The notes beneath the pieces are model-generated. The model was not told where the DNA came from. It searched no databases and saw nothing but the letters and a program-made list of their open reading frames with translations. A program made the translations under genes and the position numbers. A stretch of DNA of 64,000 bases from Diadophis punctatus similis. Taxonomy: Eukaryota > Chordata > Lepidosauria > Squamata > Dipsadidae. Below, one piece after another: positions 10,650-22,164 of the stretch (positions are counted from its first letter, which is position 1; every line of letters starts with the position of its first letter). The DNA is taken from assembly GCA_023053685.1 (NCBI GenBank), contig JALIGW010000002.1, forward strand, positions 244,145,177 to 244,209,176, in the 5' to 3' direction.

Positions 10650-12940
10650 ATAATCAAGTGGGCCTTTTTCAGGAGATGGACTGGGTGGCTCAAAACAGAC
10701 AAGATGGCAGTTCAGATTGTGCCATACTGTGCAACCAAAGTGGGTTGAGGAAGTGGCATTCGGACCTCCACCGGATGAGGAAATGGGCTGCGGGGAGCAG
10801 GAGGAGGAAGAGGGCCTTCAGGGAGTCCAGGGCCCATGGTTCCCAGCAGCTACTAGAGGAGGGAGCCACACTTCTCAGAGGAGGGGCGAGAAACCTGTCG
10901 CAAGAGGCCACCGGAAGATGCCCCCTAGAGGAGAGATGGGGAACTGTCCCAGCGTGATCCACCCTTGGTGGGGATGTGGAGGGGGAGGAAAATGAGGAGA
11001 AGGGGAGCCGCTTCCTGAGGGACCACCTCCATCTTCTTAGCGTGGAAAAAGGCAGGCAGGCACTCAACTGGTCCAGCAGTCATCCTAAAGCTTTGGAGGG
11101 AACGTTGGATCTCAGTGTGGTCTCTTTGCCACCCCCAAAAAACTGCAATACGAGATGGGAAGAGACCCCCAGGAACTCTCTGGGCTGCAAGGAAAGTAAT
11201 ATCCATGCTTCTCTATCCCTCTTTCTTTGGGGGGGGGTCTGGGGAGGGGGTTACAATAAGGATACCTACACCCATACTCCTGGGCTCTGCTAGCCCTTTG
11301 ACCCCCACCTTCCCTGGATACCCCAAACTTTTCTTCTCTCCCCCAATCTTCAGCCCCACTAGCTTTCTTTGAATGGTTTTCGAGGCCTCTTTCCTGTCCC
11401 CCTCCCAAATAGACCCCCTGTTTTCAGTCTTGGTGTGTGTGTGTGTTACAGCTTCAGGGGGCTGTTTCATGCAAGGACCGGAGGGCAGGGTGGTCTTCCT
11501 TTTGTGCCCCCCTCCCCATGATTCTCCACTTGAATCTCCCTTTCTCTGTGTGCCTGGAGGGATGGACTACAAGCCCCCCCTTTTTTAAATTGAAAAAGTT
11601 TTAACAGTACAAAGTACAAACATTTTTCTCTTTTCTCCCCCCCCTTCCCCCCTCCCCCCTTCCCACCCCTCTTACCCTCCCCCCCACCCCCACCCCCGAC
11701 TTCCCAGAAAAAGCACAAGGTATAATTTCAAAAGCAAACATAAAGCTAAAGTATGCTAAAAAATTATTGATTCTAACATTCTTCTAGTTCTTAACTCCTT
11801 ATTACTCAAAAATTTAACAACAGAATCTAAAAATTAATCATTTATCATTAAAAAACTATTTGGGTCTTCTTAATCTGAAACTTTTTTAAAACATAATAAG
11901 TCCACCTATTCCATTCCAATATATATCTTTCATTTGAATGATCCTTAAGATATGATGAAATTTTTGCCATTTCAGCCAGATGTGTAACTTTTAGTATCCA
12001 TTCTTCAATAGTAGGCATATCTTCCTTCTTCCAGTACTGTGCCACCAGTAGCCTGGCAGCTGTTATTAAATTCAAAACCAAGTTAGTCTCTGTAACAGAA
12101 CAATCCGTGATTATTCCCAACAAAAAGAACTGTGGTGTGAACTTGATCTTTTTCTTTAAAATATTTTGTATAATCCACCATATTTTTATCCAAAAAGCCT
12201 TAATTTTTTTACAAGTCCACCAAATATGAAAATATGTAGCATCATCGCATTCGCATCTCCAACATTTAGGTTGTATAGTTGGGTACATACAAGCTAGTTT
12301 TTTGGGGTCTAGGTGCCATCTATAAAACATTTTATAAAAATTTTCTCTTAAATTTTGAGCCTGTGTAAATTTAACATTTCTAACCCATATCTTTTCCCAT
12401 GTTTCCATCATTATGGGTTCTCCAATATTTTGAGCCCATTTTATCATGCAATCCTTAACTAATTCTGTTTCTGAATCTAGTTCCAGTAAAATATTGTACA
12501 ATCTTTTTATGTGCATTGGGCCCTTATTTTTTATTTGTTGTATACAACAAATACAATGACTACAAGCCCCTTTAAGGTCTTTTAAGACCCCCACGAGTCC
12601 AGGCTGGCTGTGCCGAGGTTTCAAAAGTGGAGCCAGAGGGTTTCTATGGAGAGCCTCCATCCTCCAGGTCATGGTTGTCCCTAAGATGCTGTTCCAAAAG
12701 GCATCTGGACTTTCTTGTTTTTTCCCCCTTGAAAACGTTTCCCTTCTCACCCCAGAAGCTTCCCCAGTTCTGACTGAGTGGTGGAGGATGGAAGGATGGA
12801 TATTCCTCGCAGTCATTTGGTGCTGAATCAGGGTGCAAAGGGGTGTGGAGCCTCCCTGAGGCTGCTGAAGGGACCCTGTTGTAGACAGGAGATTGGGGGG
12901 AGGGTCCTTTCCACCCCCCTAAAACCTTTAGGGTTGCTAT
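10650..12940. repeat. Intergenic duplicated block IG2
   Basis: Copy of the IG block directly downstream of unit A's polyadenylation signal. It opens with GGGCCTTTTTCAGGAGATGG, shared with IG4 and IG5, contains the segment that starts this window (11094 onward), is interrupted by an L1 (11578-12557) and continues to about 12930, where homology to IG1 ends in the middle of the inverted-repeat relic. No gene seen. Confidence 0.7.
11578..12557 (-). mobile_element. 5'-truncated L1 LINE
   Basis: The minus-strand frame encodes the C-terminal part of L1 ORF2: ENFYKMFYRWHLDPKKLACM, then the Cys-rich CWRCECDDATYFHIWWTC motif, then hydrophobic text to a stop. The 3' end with a short poly-A lies at the low-coordinate side. 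It is flanked by a 13-bp target-site duplication, GACTACAAGCCCC, at 11565-11577 and 12558-12570; the other IG copies read GACTAGATGCCCC once at this place, which is the empty site. About 980 bp remain, so it is a dead-on-arrival copy. The frame is still largely open, suggesting it is fairly young. Confidence 0.85.
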
Positions 12941-13272
12941 GCTAAATAGCTTCATGTCTCCCCAGGTCACAGGTATCTTACAAAGTGTCCCAGTTTCATG
13001 TGCCAGCTATGTGGTTTTTGTTATGAGCGAGCTATTCTTCTTTCTAATATCCTGGCTAGTGGTTTCCTAACTGGTAAGTTGCTAGTCTCTGCCTCCCTAG
13101 GACTATGGATCCCCCCTCCCCCTCCCCTCCCCCTTGCAGAGAAGGGTAAAAGCAGTTCAAATCATTGTCTCAGGCAGCCCCTCCCCCCACTCTCCCCAAG
13201 AGAGAGAGAGACAGAGGGAGAAATTCAATGCAGAGAAAAGTTAAGTCCCACACTTAGGTAAGAAAAACCAAA
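12941..13272. other. Unassigned spacer
   Basis: No gene or repeat recognised in this stretch between the end of IG2 and the CR1 element. It contains a C/T-rich run and a short GA repeat near 13202. Confidence 0.4.
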
Positions 13273-13895
13273 AATATACATATAAACTGGGTGAAACCAG
13301 ACTCAATGCCAGCAGTGTGCAGCGGCAGCCAAAACAGCCAATGCAATCCTAAACTGCATTAATAGAGGGATACAATCTAGGTTTAGGGAGGTACTAATAC
13401 CACTCTATAAAGCCTTAGTTGGACCACACCTAGAGTATTGCATCCAGTTTTGGTCACCACACTATAAAAAAGATGTTGAGACTCTAGAGAAAGTGCAGAA
13501 GAGAGCAACCAGGATGATCAGAGGACTGGAGACTAAAACCTATAAAGAACATTTACAGGAACTGGGCATGGCTAGTCTAGTGAAGAGAAGGACCAGGGGA
13601 GACATGATAGCAAAGTTCCAATATTTGAGGGGCTGCCACAGAGAGGAGGGGGTCAGGCTATTTTCCAAAGCACCAGAAAGCCAGACAAGGAATAATGGAT
13701 GGAAATAATGGACCAATGAAAGATTCAACCTGGAAATAAGGAGAAAATTTCTGACAGTGAGAACAATCGACCAATGGAACAGCTTTTGCCTTCGGAGGTT
13801 GTGAGAGCTCCAACACTTGAGACTTTCAGGAAGAAATTGGACAGCCATTTGTCGGAAATGGTGTAGGGACTCCTGCTTTGGCGGGTGGTTGGACT

Positions 13896-13979
<84 letters not shown>

Positions 13980-14268
13980 TTTTGTGAGATTTATATACCG
14001 CCTCACAGTGCAAGCACTCTCTAAGCGGTTTACACCATTAAACAATGTATATTTATATTGCCCCCAACAATCTGGGTCCTCATTTTACCTACCTCAGAAC
14101 GATGGAAGGCTGAGTCAACCTTGAGCCAGTGAGATTTGAACCGCTGACCTGCGGATCACAGTCAGCTAAAGTGGCCTTTAGTACCTGCCTCTAACCGCTG
14201 CGCCACCTCGGCTCTTTGACTAGATGAGCTACAAGGTCCCTTCCGACTCTGTTAATCTGTTAATCAGG
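13273..14268 (+). mobile_element. CR1 LINE 3' end, interrupted by a SINE
   Basis: The + strand encodes the region C-terminal to the CR1 reverse transcriptase in damaged form: a LVGPHLEYCIQFW-like stretch, TLEKVQKRATRMIRGLE, then a MASLVKRRTRGDMIAKFQYL stretch, and the WNSFCLRRL end with a 3' UTR ending in GGTCCCTTCCGACTCTGTTA. A SINE in the opposite orientation splits it at about 13892-14215: the 'ggttggact' before and 'gactagatgag' after rejoin into the normal CR1 text. Another CR1 3' end is at 46010-46203. Confidence 0.8.
13892..14215 (-). mobile_element. tRNA-derived snake-type SINE, nested in CR1
   Basis: Read on the minus strand it begins GAGCCGAGGTGGCGCAGCGG, has Pol III A- and B-box-like parts (the B-box reads GTTCAAATCTC), continues with GGCTCAAGGTTGACTCAGCC, and ends in AAGCGGT...GGCGGTATATAAATC followed by a (AAAT)n tail. 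The tail has grown into a 90-bp TTTA microsatellite at 13891-13985. A related but distinct + strand copy is at 18756-18970 and a tail-only fragment is at 14592-14667. Confidence 0.8.
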
Positions 14269-14576
14269 AGCAAAGGTGCTTAATTATTTTTTCTAAGGCA
14301 AAGAAATGAATAAAAGTGAAAATGTTTTTCCCCCAGAGTTCATATTCCTCACTCTCATGTCCATTATCTCCACACCTGGGTCCGATCTCCACATGTGAGC
14401 CTTCCTCTGACCCCCCAAGGCCTCATGTGTACATACATTCCATCACCTGATCCTTCACATGTCTTTTACATGCAGATGGACATCTCCTCCTGATGGGTTG
14501 GTCTACCTGTGTTGTGCCCTGTGTTTGTGACACGATATAAATCCTCTCTCTCTCCCCCCTCCCCACCCCCCGGTCA

Positions 14577-14885
<309 letters not shown>

Positions 14886-14914
14886 AAATATATATATTTC
14901 CTTTTGGGGGGGAA

Positions 14915-15240
14915 ATGCACCTATTGTGATTGCGAGAAATGTTCCACCCACCCCTCAGAATTTCACAGGCACACCCGAAATCACCCAGGCAAGTGCCTTT
15001 CCAAGTGTGCAGAGTGAGAGAAACCTTTTCATTATAAATCAAAGCTAAAAATCCATCAGAAAGTCCATAGAAGAGAGAAATCTCTTCAGTCCTGAACAAC
15101 GTTGGGGACACTTTTTTTCAAAAGTCACATCTTAATGTTCACCAGGAACTTCACACAATGACAATAGAGGAATAGTACAATTGTTTGGTGTGGGGAAAAG
15201 GTTCTGGCACTCATATGACCGAATCACATTTTATAGCATG
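14915..15240 (+). pseudogene. ZNF 3'-end remnant B'
   Basis: Sister of the remnant at 2868-3200, about equally decayed: the next-to-last finger has Ser for the core Phe, the last finger has TGA in its Cys region, and the tail resembles the conserved C-terminus. It is preceded by the TA microsatellite instead of the IG end, and lacks the 3201-3407 insert. It lies 5' of unit B exactly as A' lies 5' of unit A. Confidence 0.78.
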
Positions 15241-16430
15241 TTTTGTGGTTAGTAAGCAAAAAGGAATCCTAAGTGTAAAGCAAATCTGATGGCAAAAGCC
15301 AGCCGGTTGACAAGTGCTCATAATGTGGTCACAGAACATGGAAAGCGGGCGGGAGAAAAACATTTTACAATGGCCAGAATTGTTTTATGGGCCATCAATG
15401 CTTGCCTTAAGTTGAGAACTGCTTGTAATGAAATCTTGATAAACCTTGGAGCATTTGCAAAAGGGAGTCACCAAACACAAATTCCTTGTGCGTCCAATCA
15501 CACTTGGCCAATAAAGAATTCTGTTCTGTTCTATTCTGTATAAATATTTGGAATATTGCAAAATACTGACTTCACTGAGATCTCTGTGACCTCCATAGAG
15601 ATATCACTTCAAATAGTTTAAATTTAGTGCAAGGTTTTTGTGGGATTCATTGGCTTCACTAAATGAGACCCACCTTAACTCATCACTTTCCTCTAACCAT
15701 TAATTCTCTCCTCCTCCTCCGTCCTCCATGAAATGGCATCTCCTTCCCATCCCTACCCAAGATAATGTTTTCCTAGCTGTTTTACTTGGGAAGTGATCTC
15801 TTCCCCACTGATCCCATAGAAATGTCCTTTGTGACATAGTTGCTGATGTGCTCAGAAGCTGGGATCTGCCCGACTCCTATTGGCTACTTCAGGGGGACTT
15901 CTGGAATCTTCCCGCCCCTTATGAGCCCCTTGATCTGGACACCTGGTTTCCCAGAAATGCCTGGTACCTGGATGCTCCTCCAGTCTGATGGAGGCTCTTT
16001 ATGGATTTAAGGCTCTTTGGGAAGAAGATCCAGTCCTGGGATACATGGAAGGTCAAATGTGAGCCTCCTCAGAAGTGGATCCCACTGTAGCACAAGGGAT
16101 GAGGTGCCCATAATTGAAGGGGGAACAGAATTCCCCTCTGAGTTGCTCTTCCTCTGGGTCAGGATCCCCCCCCTCTTCTCCAGCTCCAGAAACGCCAGGA
16201 GCCTTAAAATCAGTCAGGGAGAATAGCTCAGGGTGGAAATGGGGGGTCCTTGGTGGTCTCCTGAGCTTCGGGGTTTCCCCAGAGACGTCTCATTACCCAA
16301 ACTAGGTAACATCATCAGGGCAGCAACCAACCACCAACCTCAGGGAGCCCCAAGGACCCTTGAACTCTTACGGGGACTTTTTGCTCAACTCTTTCAGGGC
16401 ATCTGTGGAGCTTCAGCTTCCAGCGAGATC
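15241..16430. other. Spacer between remnant B' and promoter B
   Basis: Near-copy of 3410-4690 including the LINE tail fragment (about 15435-15545). No gene seen. Confidence 0.55.
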
Positions 16431-16482
16431 ACAGACAGACAGACACACACAATATCACAAAAACACACAAAGGGTTTCGGAG

Positions 16483-16563
16483 CACGTGGTCCTGGGAAGA
16501 CACATTGGGGGCCAATAGCGGAGGGGGAAGGAGAAGAGGCGGGGCTTCAAGGTGGGGGCGGAG
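16483..16563 (+). promoter_or_regulatory. Unit B promoter core
   Basis: CACGTG at 16483-16488, a CCAAT box at 16512-16516 (unit A reads CCAAA there), and GC boxes at 16538-16563. It is a near-copy of the unit A promoter. A 1.2-kb palindromic transposon sits about 150 bp downstream, inside exon 1. Confidence 0.6.
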
Positions 16564-16569
16564 GCTGAG

Positions 16570-18014
16570 AGGAAGCCAGAAGCCGCTCCCCCCCCGCCTC
16601 TCCCCTCCCACTGGCTGGATATCCGCTTCCCTTCGCCCGGCGAGGATCGGCTGGATATCTCGGGAGAGGATCTGGCGTTGCGTCCAGGGAGCGGCTCCCT
16701 TCCTTCCCTCCAGGGTAAGGTGACCAGACGTCCCGATTTTGGCGGGACAGACCCGCTTTTTAATGGGTTGTCCCGCGTCCCGCCCGCCCTCTTAAAAAGT
16801 CCCGATTTTTTGAAAGGGGCGAGGGAGGGCTGGGGGGCGGGCTCTCCCCTGCAGGGACGGCCGGCTGCGGCTCATGGGGGGCGAAAGACTCTTTAAAGTG
16901 ACCAGGTTTTTTTTTTAAGCGGGACATGGGGGGAAGCCGCAATTTGAGTTTTGCCCTCTGCGCATGTGCAGAACGCTACGCATGCGCAGAGGGCAAAAGA
17001 CGGCTAATGTCGGCATGGGGGGGGGAGGCGGGAAGCCTTTCCTCGCCTCCCGCCTCCCCTTCGGAAGCCGGCAGTGGCTTGGGCTGGCTTGCGAAGGGGA
17101 GCTCTCCTCCTCCCTCCCCCCCCGCCCGCCCGCCCGGGGGTCCCGCGCCGCCCGCTGACCTCGCAAACGTCCTTGAAGGCTGCGAGAAGCGGAGCACGGC
17201 CTGCTGCTGCTGCTGCTGCGGCTGGGCCCCCAGTCCCGGCGGCGGGAAGGCTGCGGCGGCGGCCCCAGCCTGCTGAGCCAGCGCCGGCCCGAGCCGAGGG
17301 CCATGGATGCGACTCCTTCGCTCGGGCCGCCCCGCCCACCGCGACGCCGGCCTTTTCGAGAGGGCGGGGCTGCATCAGGCGCCTCTCCACCGTGTCCTTC
17401 ACCGCCCTCCAGTGCATGCCCGGCGCCTGATGCAGCCCCGCCCTCTCGAAAAGGCCGGCGTCGCGGTGGGCGGGGCGGCCCGAGCGAAGGAGTCGCATCC
17501 ATGGCCCTCGGCTCGGGCCGGCGCTGGCTCAGCAGGCTGGGGCCGCCGCCGCAGCCTTCCCGCCGCCGGGACTGGGGGCCCAGCCGCAGCAGCAGCAGGC
17601 CGTGCTCCGCTTCTCGCAGCCTTCAAGGACGTTTGCGAGGTCAGCGCGCGGCGCGGGACCCCCGGGCGGGCAGGCGGGGGGGGAGGGAGGAGGAGAGCTC
17701 CCCTTCGCAAGCCAGCCCAAGCCACTGCCGGCTTCCGAAGGGGAGGCGGGAGGCGAGGAAAGGCCGCCCGCCTCCCCCCCCCTGGATGCCGACATTAGCC
17801 GTCTTTTGCCCTCTGCGCATGCGTAGCGTTCTGCGCATGCGCAGAGGGCAAAACTCAAATTGCACCCCCCCCATGTCCCGCTTAAAAAAAAAAAATCTGG
17901 TCACTTTACTCCAGGGGGGCAAAGGGGGCTCGGTCTCAGGACTGGATCTGCCCCCTCCTCGCCCGGCCAAGGCTCCCCGGGAGATGCCGGATGGTTCCGG
18001 GAAGGAAGTTTGGG
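16570..18014 (+). other. Unit B exon 1, split by a hAT insertion
   Basis: Homologous to 4790-5032 but interrupted by the element at 16716-17908. The donor GTAAGT at 18015-18020 is kept. If transcription starts at the promoter core, the 5' UTR would contain a nearly perfect 490-base hairpin unless it is spliced out or transcription starts downstream. The intron 18015-19054 holds a SINE and no gene. Confidence 0.5.
16716..17908. mobile_element. Palindromic (foldback) hAT element in exon 1 of unit B
   Basis: Terminal inverted repeats begin TAAGGTGACCAG and end CTGGTCACTTTA. The flanking 8-bp target-site duplication CTCCAGGG is at 16708-16715 and 17909-17916; unit A at 4928-4935 has it once, which is the empty site. 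Inside, arms 16894-17383 and 17422-17908 are almost perfect inverted copies of about 490 bp around a 38-bp spacer. The left 178 bp (16716-16893) resemble the left end of the element at 55406. No transposase is present, so it is non-autonomous. Its CpG-rich arms give long mirror ORFs that are by-products of the palindrome. Confidence 0.9.
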
Positions 18015-18755
18015 GTAAGTTCCTTCAGAAGGTCTTTCTGTGGTTCCTCAGACCACGAGGTCTCTGAGCATGCGTATCCCGCAAGTGCTTTTCAAAAAAA
18101 AAAGGTATACATTGTGCTTTAAAACATTTTCTGAGGTTTCTAATGTGTTATTAACACACTCTGGCCTCTTTGCAACGGGGAGGGGAGGTTTTGGGGGAAA
18201 GGGAAAAAGTTTAAACTAGTTGATTTAACCCACAAAAGAGATCCTCTTTCTTTGAGCTCTGTCTGAAAGGCCAAAAATAAAATCCTTTGTTTTTATGCTA
18301 ATCTTTTCTTTGCTTCTGCTTTAAAAAGATGGGTAGAATTTCTAAACTTTGTATTTTCCTTGTTTTGCCCAGAAGAGGCTGAGATGTGGGAGCTCCTCCT
18401 TGGTGGATGTTTTTGAAAGCACAAAGGAAGTTTTGAGGGGGGTCTTGTGAGGAGCTGCTGGAAGAAGCTGATGGCCAGAAGGCTCACTTGAATAATTGTA
18501 AATAAATTTATGAAAAGCCTAACTGGAATCTTTGTGGCCTTGCAGCCTCCAAAAAGAGCAGGAAAGAGCAGCCCTTTTCACACACGCTCTGCCCCATCTG
18601 ATCTCTCTCATCTTCCACTGAGTTTTCCTTCGCACAACTATGCTTTGGTCCCTGTTGGACTTCATCCTGCTAGTTTCTTCCGTTTTGTCTTATGAAGATA
18701 TTTTGCATTACGATTTAATCTTCATCATTTTCTATCCCTTACCAATCATTAGTAA

Positions 18756-18970
18756 AGTGAGCCGAAGTGGCCCAGTGGTTAAAATGCAGCACTGCAATTC
18801 AGCAGTTCAAATCTCACGGGCTCAAGGTTGACTCAGCCTTCCATCCTTCTGAGGTGGGTAAAATGAGGACCCAGATTGTTGGGGGCAATATGCTGAACTC
18901 TGTAAACCGCTTAGAGAGGGCTGTAAAGCACTATGAAGCGGTATATAAGTCTAAGTGCTATTGCTATTCT
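18756..18970 (+). mobile_element. tRNA-derived snake-type SINE in unit B intron
   Basis: Head GAGCCGAAGTGGCCCAGTGG (A-box region), B-box GTTCAAATCTC, body GGCTCAAGGTTGACTCAGCC, tail AAGCGGTATATAAGTCTAAG and GCTATTGCTATT. Units A and F lack it at the same intronic place, so it inserted after B separated from them. Confidence 0.85.
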
Positions 18971-19054
18971 ATTTTCTCCTGCCCTTCCAGGTCATTTACA
19001 GATCATGTTCAATATCACTGTCTGCATCTGAGCTTTTTTCATTTCTCTTTGCAG

Positions 19055-19286
19055 GAGACCAGTGAGGATGTGGCCGTGAACTTCACAGAGGAGAAAGAGA
19101 CGTTCCTGGATTGGGATCCACCAACCTTTGGCCAGGACTCCTTTCCAGAGAATTTGGAAATCGTGGCCTGGATGGAGAAGCAGCTTCCTGCACAAAGAGC
19201 CAATCGATTAAGGAGAAACCAAATGGGTCAGCAGTGAGGGTCATACCTGGATTTGACCCAGAGACCTCTTCATTGTAACTTTAAAG
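19055..19286 (+). other. Unit B KRAB-A-derived exon 2
   Basis: Acceptor TTTGCAG ends at 19054; donor AAAG/GTGAGT at 19286. The frame starts ETSEDVAVNFTEEKETFLDW and ends ANRLRRNQMGQQ then TGA, 36 residues past the A-box part. The KRAB Met-Leu-Glu motif is Phe-Pro-Glu and the Trp is lost, as in A and F. The stop before the donor means it cannot be fused to the fingers. Confidence 0.7.
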
Positions 19287-19422
19287 GTGAGTAAACAAAT
19301 CTTGGTTTGGAGAACAAGCATCCGTTTTTTAAATCTTTATTTGACAAATGAGCAATGCAGAAAAATTGGCATTACTGAAGTCCACATATGCCATTATCCC
19401 GTGATCCCTCCTCTAACCACTG

Positions 19423-19811
19423 TGTTCTGGTTCCAACTAATGATCCCAAAGGATTCAGCACTCTGAGATTTTAGGCTTCCTCAAACAACTGCTTTATTGA
19501 GTACATCATTTCGGCACGGATGAACTTAAAACCACCTCCAGCTGTTTCCCACACTTTCAGCGTAATTAAACGTTAGACATAACCCCTCACCTAGGGTCAC
19601 AGGTCACATTGCCCAATTAGGTGTTCTTGCATCTCCTGGCAACAAGTTCCATTCTCCTGCCGGCACCTGTTGGGAATGACCTTGGTTCCCACGAGATAGC
19701 AGGTTGTTTTGCCTAGATCGCATTCCATTCTTCTGCCCCCTCCCTGAGTTGTGTGGCAGCTAGAGAAACGGAAGATGGCTGTGGCAGGCTCGATCCATTT
19801 CAGAGTTGACA
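19423..19811 (-). mobile_element. Gypsy-type solo LTR in unit B
   Basis: Same insertion as 7877-8266: TGTTCTGG to GTTGACA, flanked by CACTG at 19418-19422 and 19812-19816. Shared position and duplication show that it predates the A/B/F duplications. Confidence 0.8.
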
Positions 19812-20134
19812 CACTGCTTCACTGAAAGACCGAGGTTCCAGTCCCAAGCGTGGTCATACGTTGATGACATCTCTCTTACGAATTTAGGGACTCCCTCAAT
19901 GTGCCTCAGGTGTACTGAGCATCCTACCCTGGGCAGAGGGTCAGACTGGAAGACCCTCAAGGTGCCTGCCAAGGCTAAGAGTTCATGATTGATTGTGTGT
20001 CTCAAAAGGAAATATAATTCTTCACTTCTTTCTCCTTCTAACAGAGGATAAAAGATTGTAACCAAAGATTTACCTGCAAGCCAACTATCAACGGATAATA
20101 GAAAATCAACATAAGGCAGCAACCGTCAGAAAGC

Positions 20135-21553
20135 ATGGAGGGTGGGAAACTCTTGGATCCCCCGTCAGACACAAGCAGCCCTCCGAAAAACCACGGAAGA
20201 ACCCATGAATGCTCAGAGTGTGGGAAATCCTTTGCTTGCAGATCCCTCCTTTTGACCCACAGGAAGGTCCATGTGGGAAGTGGATCCAGTCAAGGTTTGG
20301 AGGGTGAGAAATCTTTCTCTGGGAAAAACTCCAAAGACCTCAGAAGTCCCCCAACACTAAAACCCTATAAATGTGAGGAATGTGACTTATGCTTTAGTCG
20401 AAAGTCACACCTTCTTACACATCAGAAAATCCACACTGGAGAGAAACCTTATCAGTGTGTAGAATGTGGGAAATTTTTCCGTGAAAAAAACCATCTCAGA
20501 AACCACGTGAGAATTCACACAGGAGAGAAACCTTACAAGTGTTGGGAATGTGGGAAGAGCTTTTCTCAGAACTCAGGTCTTTGGATCCATGAGAAGATTC
20601 ATGCAGGAATAAAGTCTTACAAATGCTTTGAGTGTGGAAAATGTTTCACCCGGAGTTCAGGTCTGCGGAATCATGAGAAAACACACACAGGGGAGAAAAA
20701 CGAAAAGTGCCTCGAATGTGGGATATGTTTCACCTTGAAATCAAATCTGGTGAAACATCAGAGAATTCACACCGGAGAGAGACCCTATGAATGCCCAGAA
20801 TGTGAGAAGCGATTTGTAAATTCTTCTGATCTTTGTAAACACCAGAAGAGGCACAAAGGAGAAAAATCCTATGAATGTGGGAAGTGCGGGAAACGTTTTC
20901 TTACACAAAAAGAACTTCGGGTTCATCAGAGAATCCACACGGGGGAGAAACCCTATAAATGTGGGGAGTGTGGGATGTGCTTTTCCCAAAAAGAAAACCT
21001 TGGAACCCATCAGAGGGTCCACACAGGAGAGAAGCCATACAGATGCGGAGAATGTGGAAAATATTTTGCTTATAAGGATGTACTTTGGAGCCATCGTAAA
21101 ACACACACAGGGGAGAAGCCATATCAATGCATCGACTGTGGAAGATTTTATAGTACCTCATCAGCCCTTAAAAGTCATGAGAAAATTCCCACAGGGGAAA
21201 AAAACTACAAATGTTTAGACTGTGGGAGAACATTTGCTCAGTCATCTCACTTTAGAAGTCACAGCCGAATCCATACAGGAGAGAAACCTCACAAATGCTC
21301 AGAGTGTGATAAATGTTTTTCACGGAAAGATTCTCTTGTGATGCATCAGCGAATCCACACTGGAGAAAAACCGTATAAATGTCTGGAGTGTGGGAAATGT
21401 TTTGCCGATCCTTCAACACTTCGCAGGCACACCAGAAGTCACGCAGGAGAGAGGCCTCACAAGTGTGCAGAGTGTGAGAAACCTTTTCATAGTAAATCAA
21501 AGCTAAAAAAGCACCAGAAAGTCCATAGCAGAGATAAATCTCTTCAGCTGTGA
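20135..21553 (+). CDS. C2H2 zinc-finger protein, unit B (15 fingers, 472 aa)
   Basis: The most complete gene of the array. Leader 1-23, finger 1 at 24-46, spacer, fingers 2-15 from residue 78 to about 464, then the tail SRDKSLQL and TGA. The exon acceptor is at 20044 and an in-frame TAG 36 bases before the ATG fixes the start (A at -3, G at +4). Finger 11 has lost its last zinc ligand: the codon is CCC (Pro) where the paralogs have CAC (His), so this finger may fold poorly. Contact residues differ from unit A in most fingers. Expected role: sequence-specific nuclear DNA-binding protein without a KRAB domain. The promoter region carries a palindromic hAT, which may affect expression. Confidence 0.9.
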   Translation: MEGGKLLDPPSDTSSPPKNHGRTHECSECGKSFACRSLLLTHRKVHVGSGSSQGLEGEKSFSGKNSKDLRSPPTLKPYKCEECDLCFSRKSHLLTHQKIHTGEKPYQCVECGKFFREKNHLRNHVRIHTGEKPYKCWECGKSFSQNSGLWIHEKIHAGIKSYKCFECGKCFTRSSGLRNHEKTHTGEKNEKCLECGICFTLKSNLVKHQRIHTGERPYECPECEKRFVNSSDLCKHQKRHKGEKSYECGKCGKRFLTQKELRVHQRIHTGEKPYKCGECGMCFSQKENLGTHQRVHTGEKPYRCGECGKYFAYKDVLWSHRKTHTGEKPYQCIDCGRFYSTSSALKSHEKIPTGEKNYKCLDCGRTFAQSSHFRSHSRIHTGEKPHKCSECDKCFSRKDSLVMHQRIHTGEKPYKCLECGKCFADPSTLRRHTRSHAGERPHKCAECEKPFHSKSKLKKHQKVHSRDKSLQL

Positions 21554-21827
21554 ACAACATTGGGAGCCCTTTTTTTCAACACATCTTAATGTTTACCAGG
21601 AACTTCACACAGTGACAGAAGGGAAATCCTACAATTATTTAGTGTGAGTAAAATGTTTTTCCTACTGAAGCAAAAGAACCTCAGAGAGTACACAATGAGG
21701 CAAAAGGGTGTAAATGTTGGGAGTGTGAGAATATTTTGCTCGCAAAGCCGCATTATAAACTTACCTGAGTGATTACACAAAAGAGTTATAAGTATGTGGG
21801 GAGTTGATATAATGTTTTGCAGAGTAC

Positions 21828-21902
21828 AGGAAGTCCTTGACCTATGACCACGAATTGGAATGAATTTCCGGTCATAAGTTCCTTCAGTCGTAAGTCAAGG
21901 AA
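21828..21902. repeat. 3' UTR hairpin (MITE remnant), unit B
   Basis: Same palindromic element as at 10281-10357, in the same 3' UTR position: AGGAAGTCCTTGACCTATGA against CGTAAGTCAAGGAACC. Confidence 0.65.
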
Positions 21903-22158
21903 CCAGGTATTTCTCTTAATTTTTACTAGACTGTGTTGATCAATGAGCAGAAGTGAAAATTTAGAGAGGAGAAAATGGGGCGAAGGGTGGAATGAATCTG
22001 GTGGCTTATTTAGTGCTAAAGTTTTGATGTTGAATCTTCTGGTTGAGGATGAAGAGGAAAATATCTTTTTTGGAAGGAATTTTTCTCCTTTTTCTTATTG
22101 TCTTTTTCATATATTCATACAGAAATATTTGTACCATCTTTCTTTGCATATAATCCTT

Positions 22159-22164
22159 AATAAA
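22159..22164 (+). terminator. Polyadenylation signal, unit B
   Basis: AATAAA in the conserved TAATCCTTAATAAAAGT context, about 605 bases after the stop codon and just before IG3. Confidence 0.65.

Noticed and set aside
13892..14215. Possible tRNA gene on the minus strand
   Set aside because: A- and B-box-like parts are present, but the sequence continues as a SINE with a LINE-like tail and microsatellite. The same applies to 18756, 36102 and 46762.
16915..18067. Two open frames of 254 and 195 codons on opposite strands that start with the same residues
   Set aside because: They are the two arms of the palindromic hAT read outward and inward. The shared start is a consequence of the inverted repeat, not of a gene.
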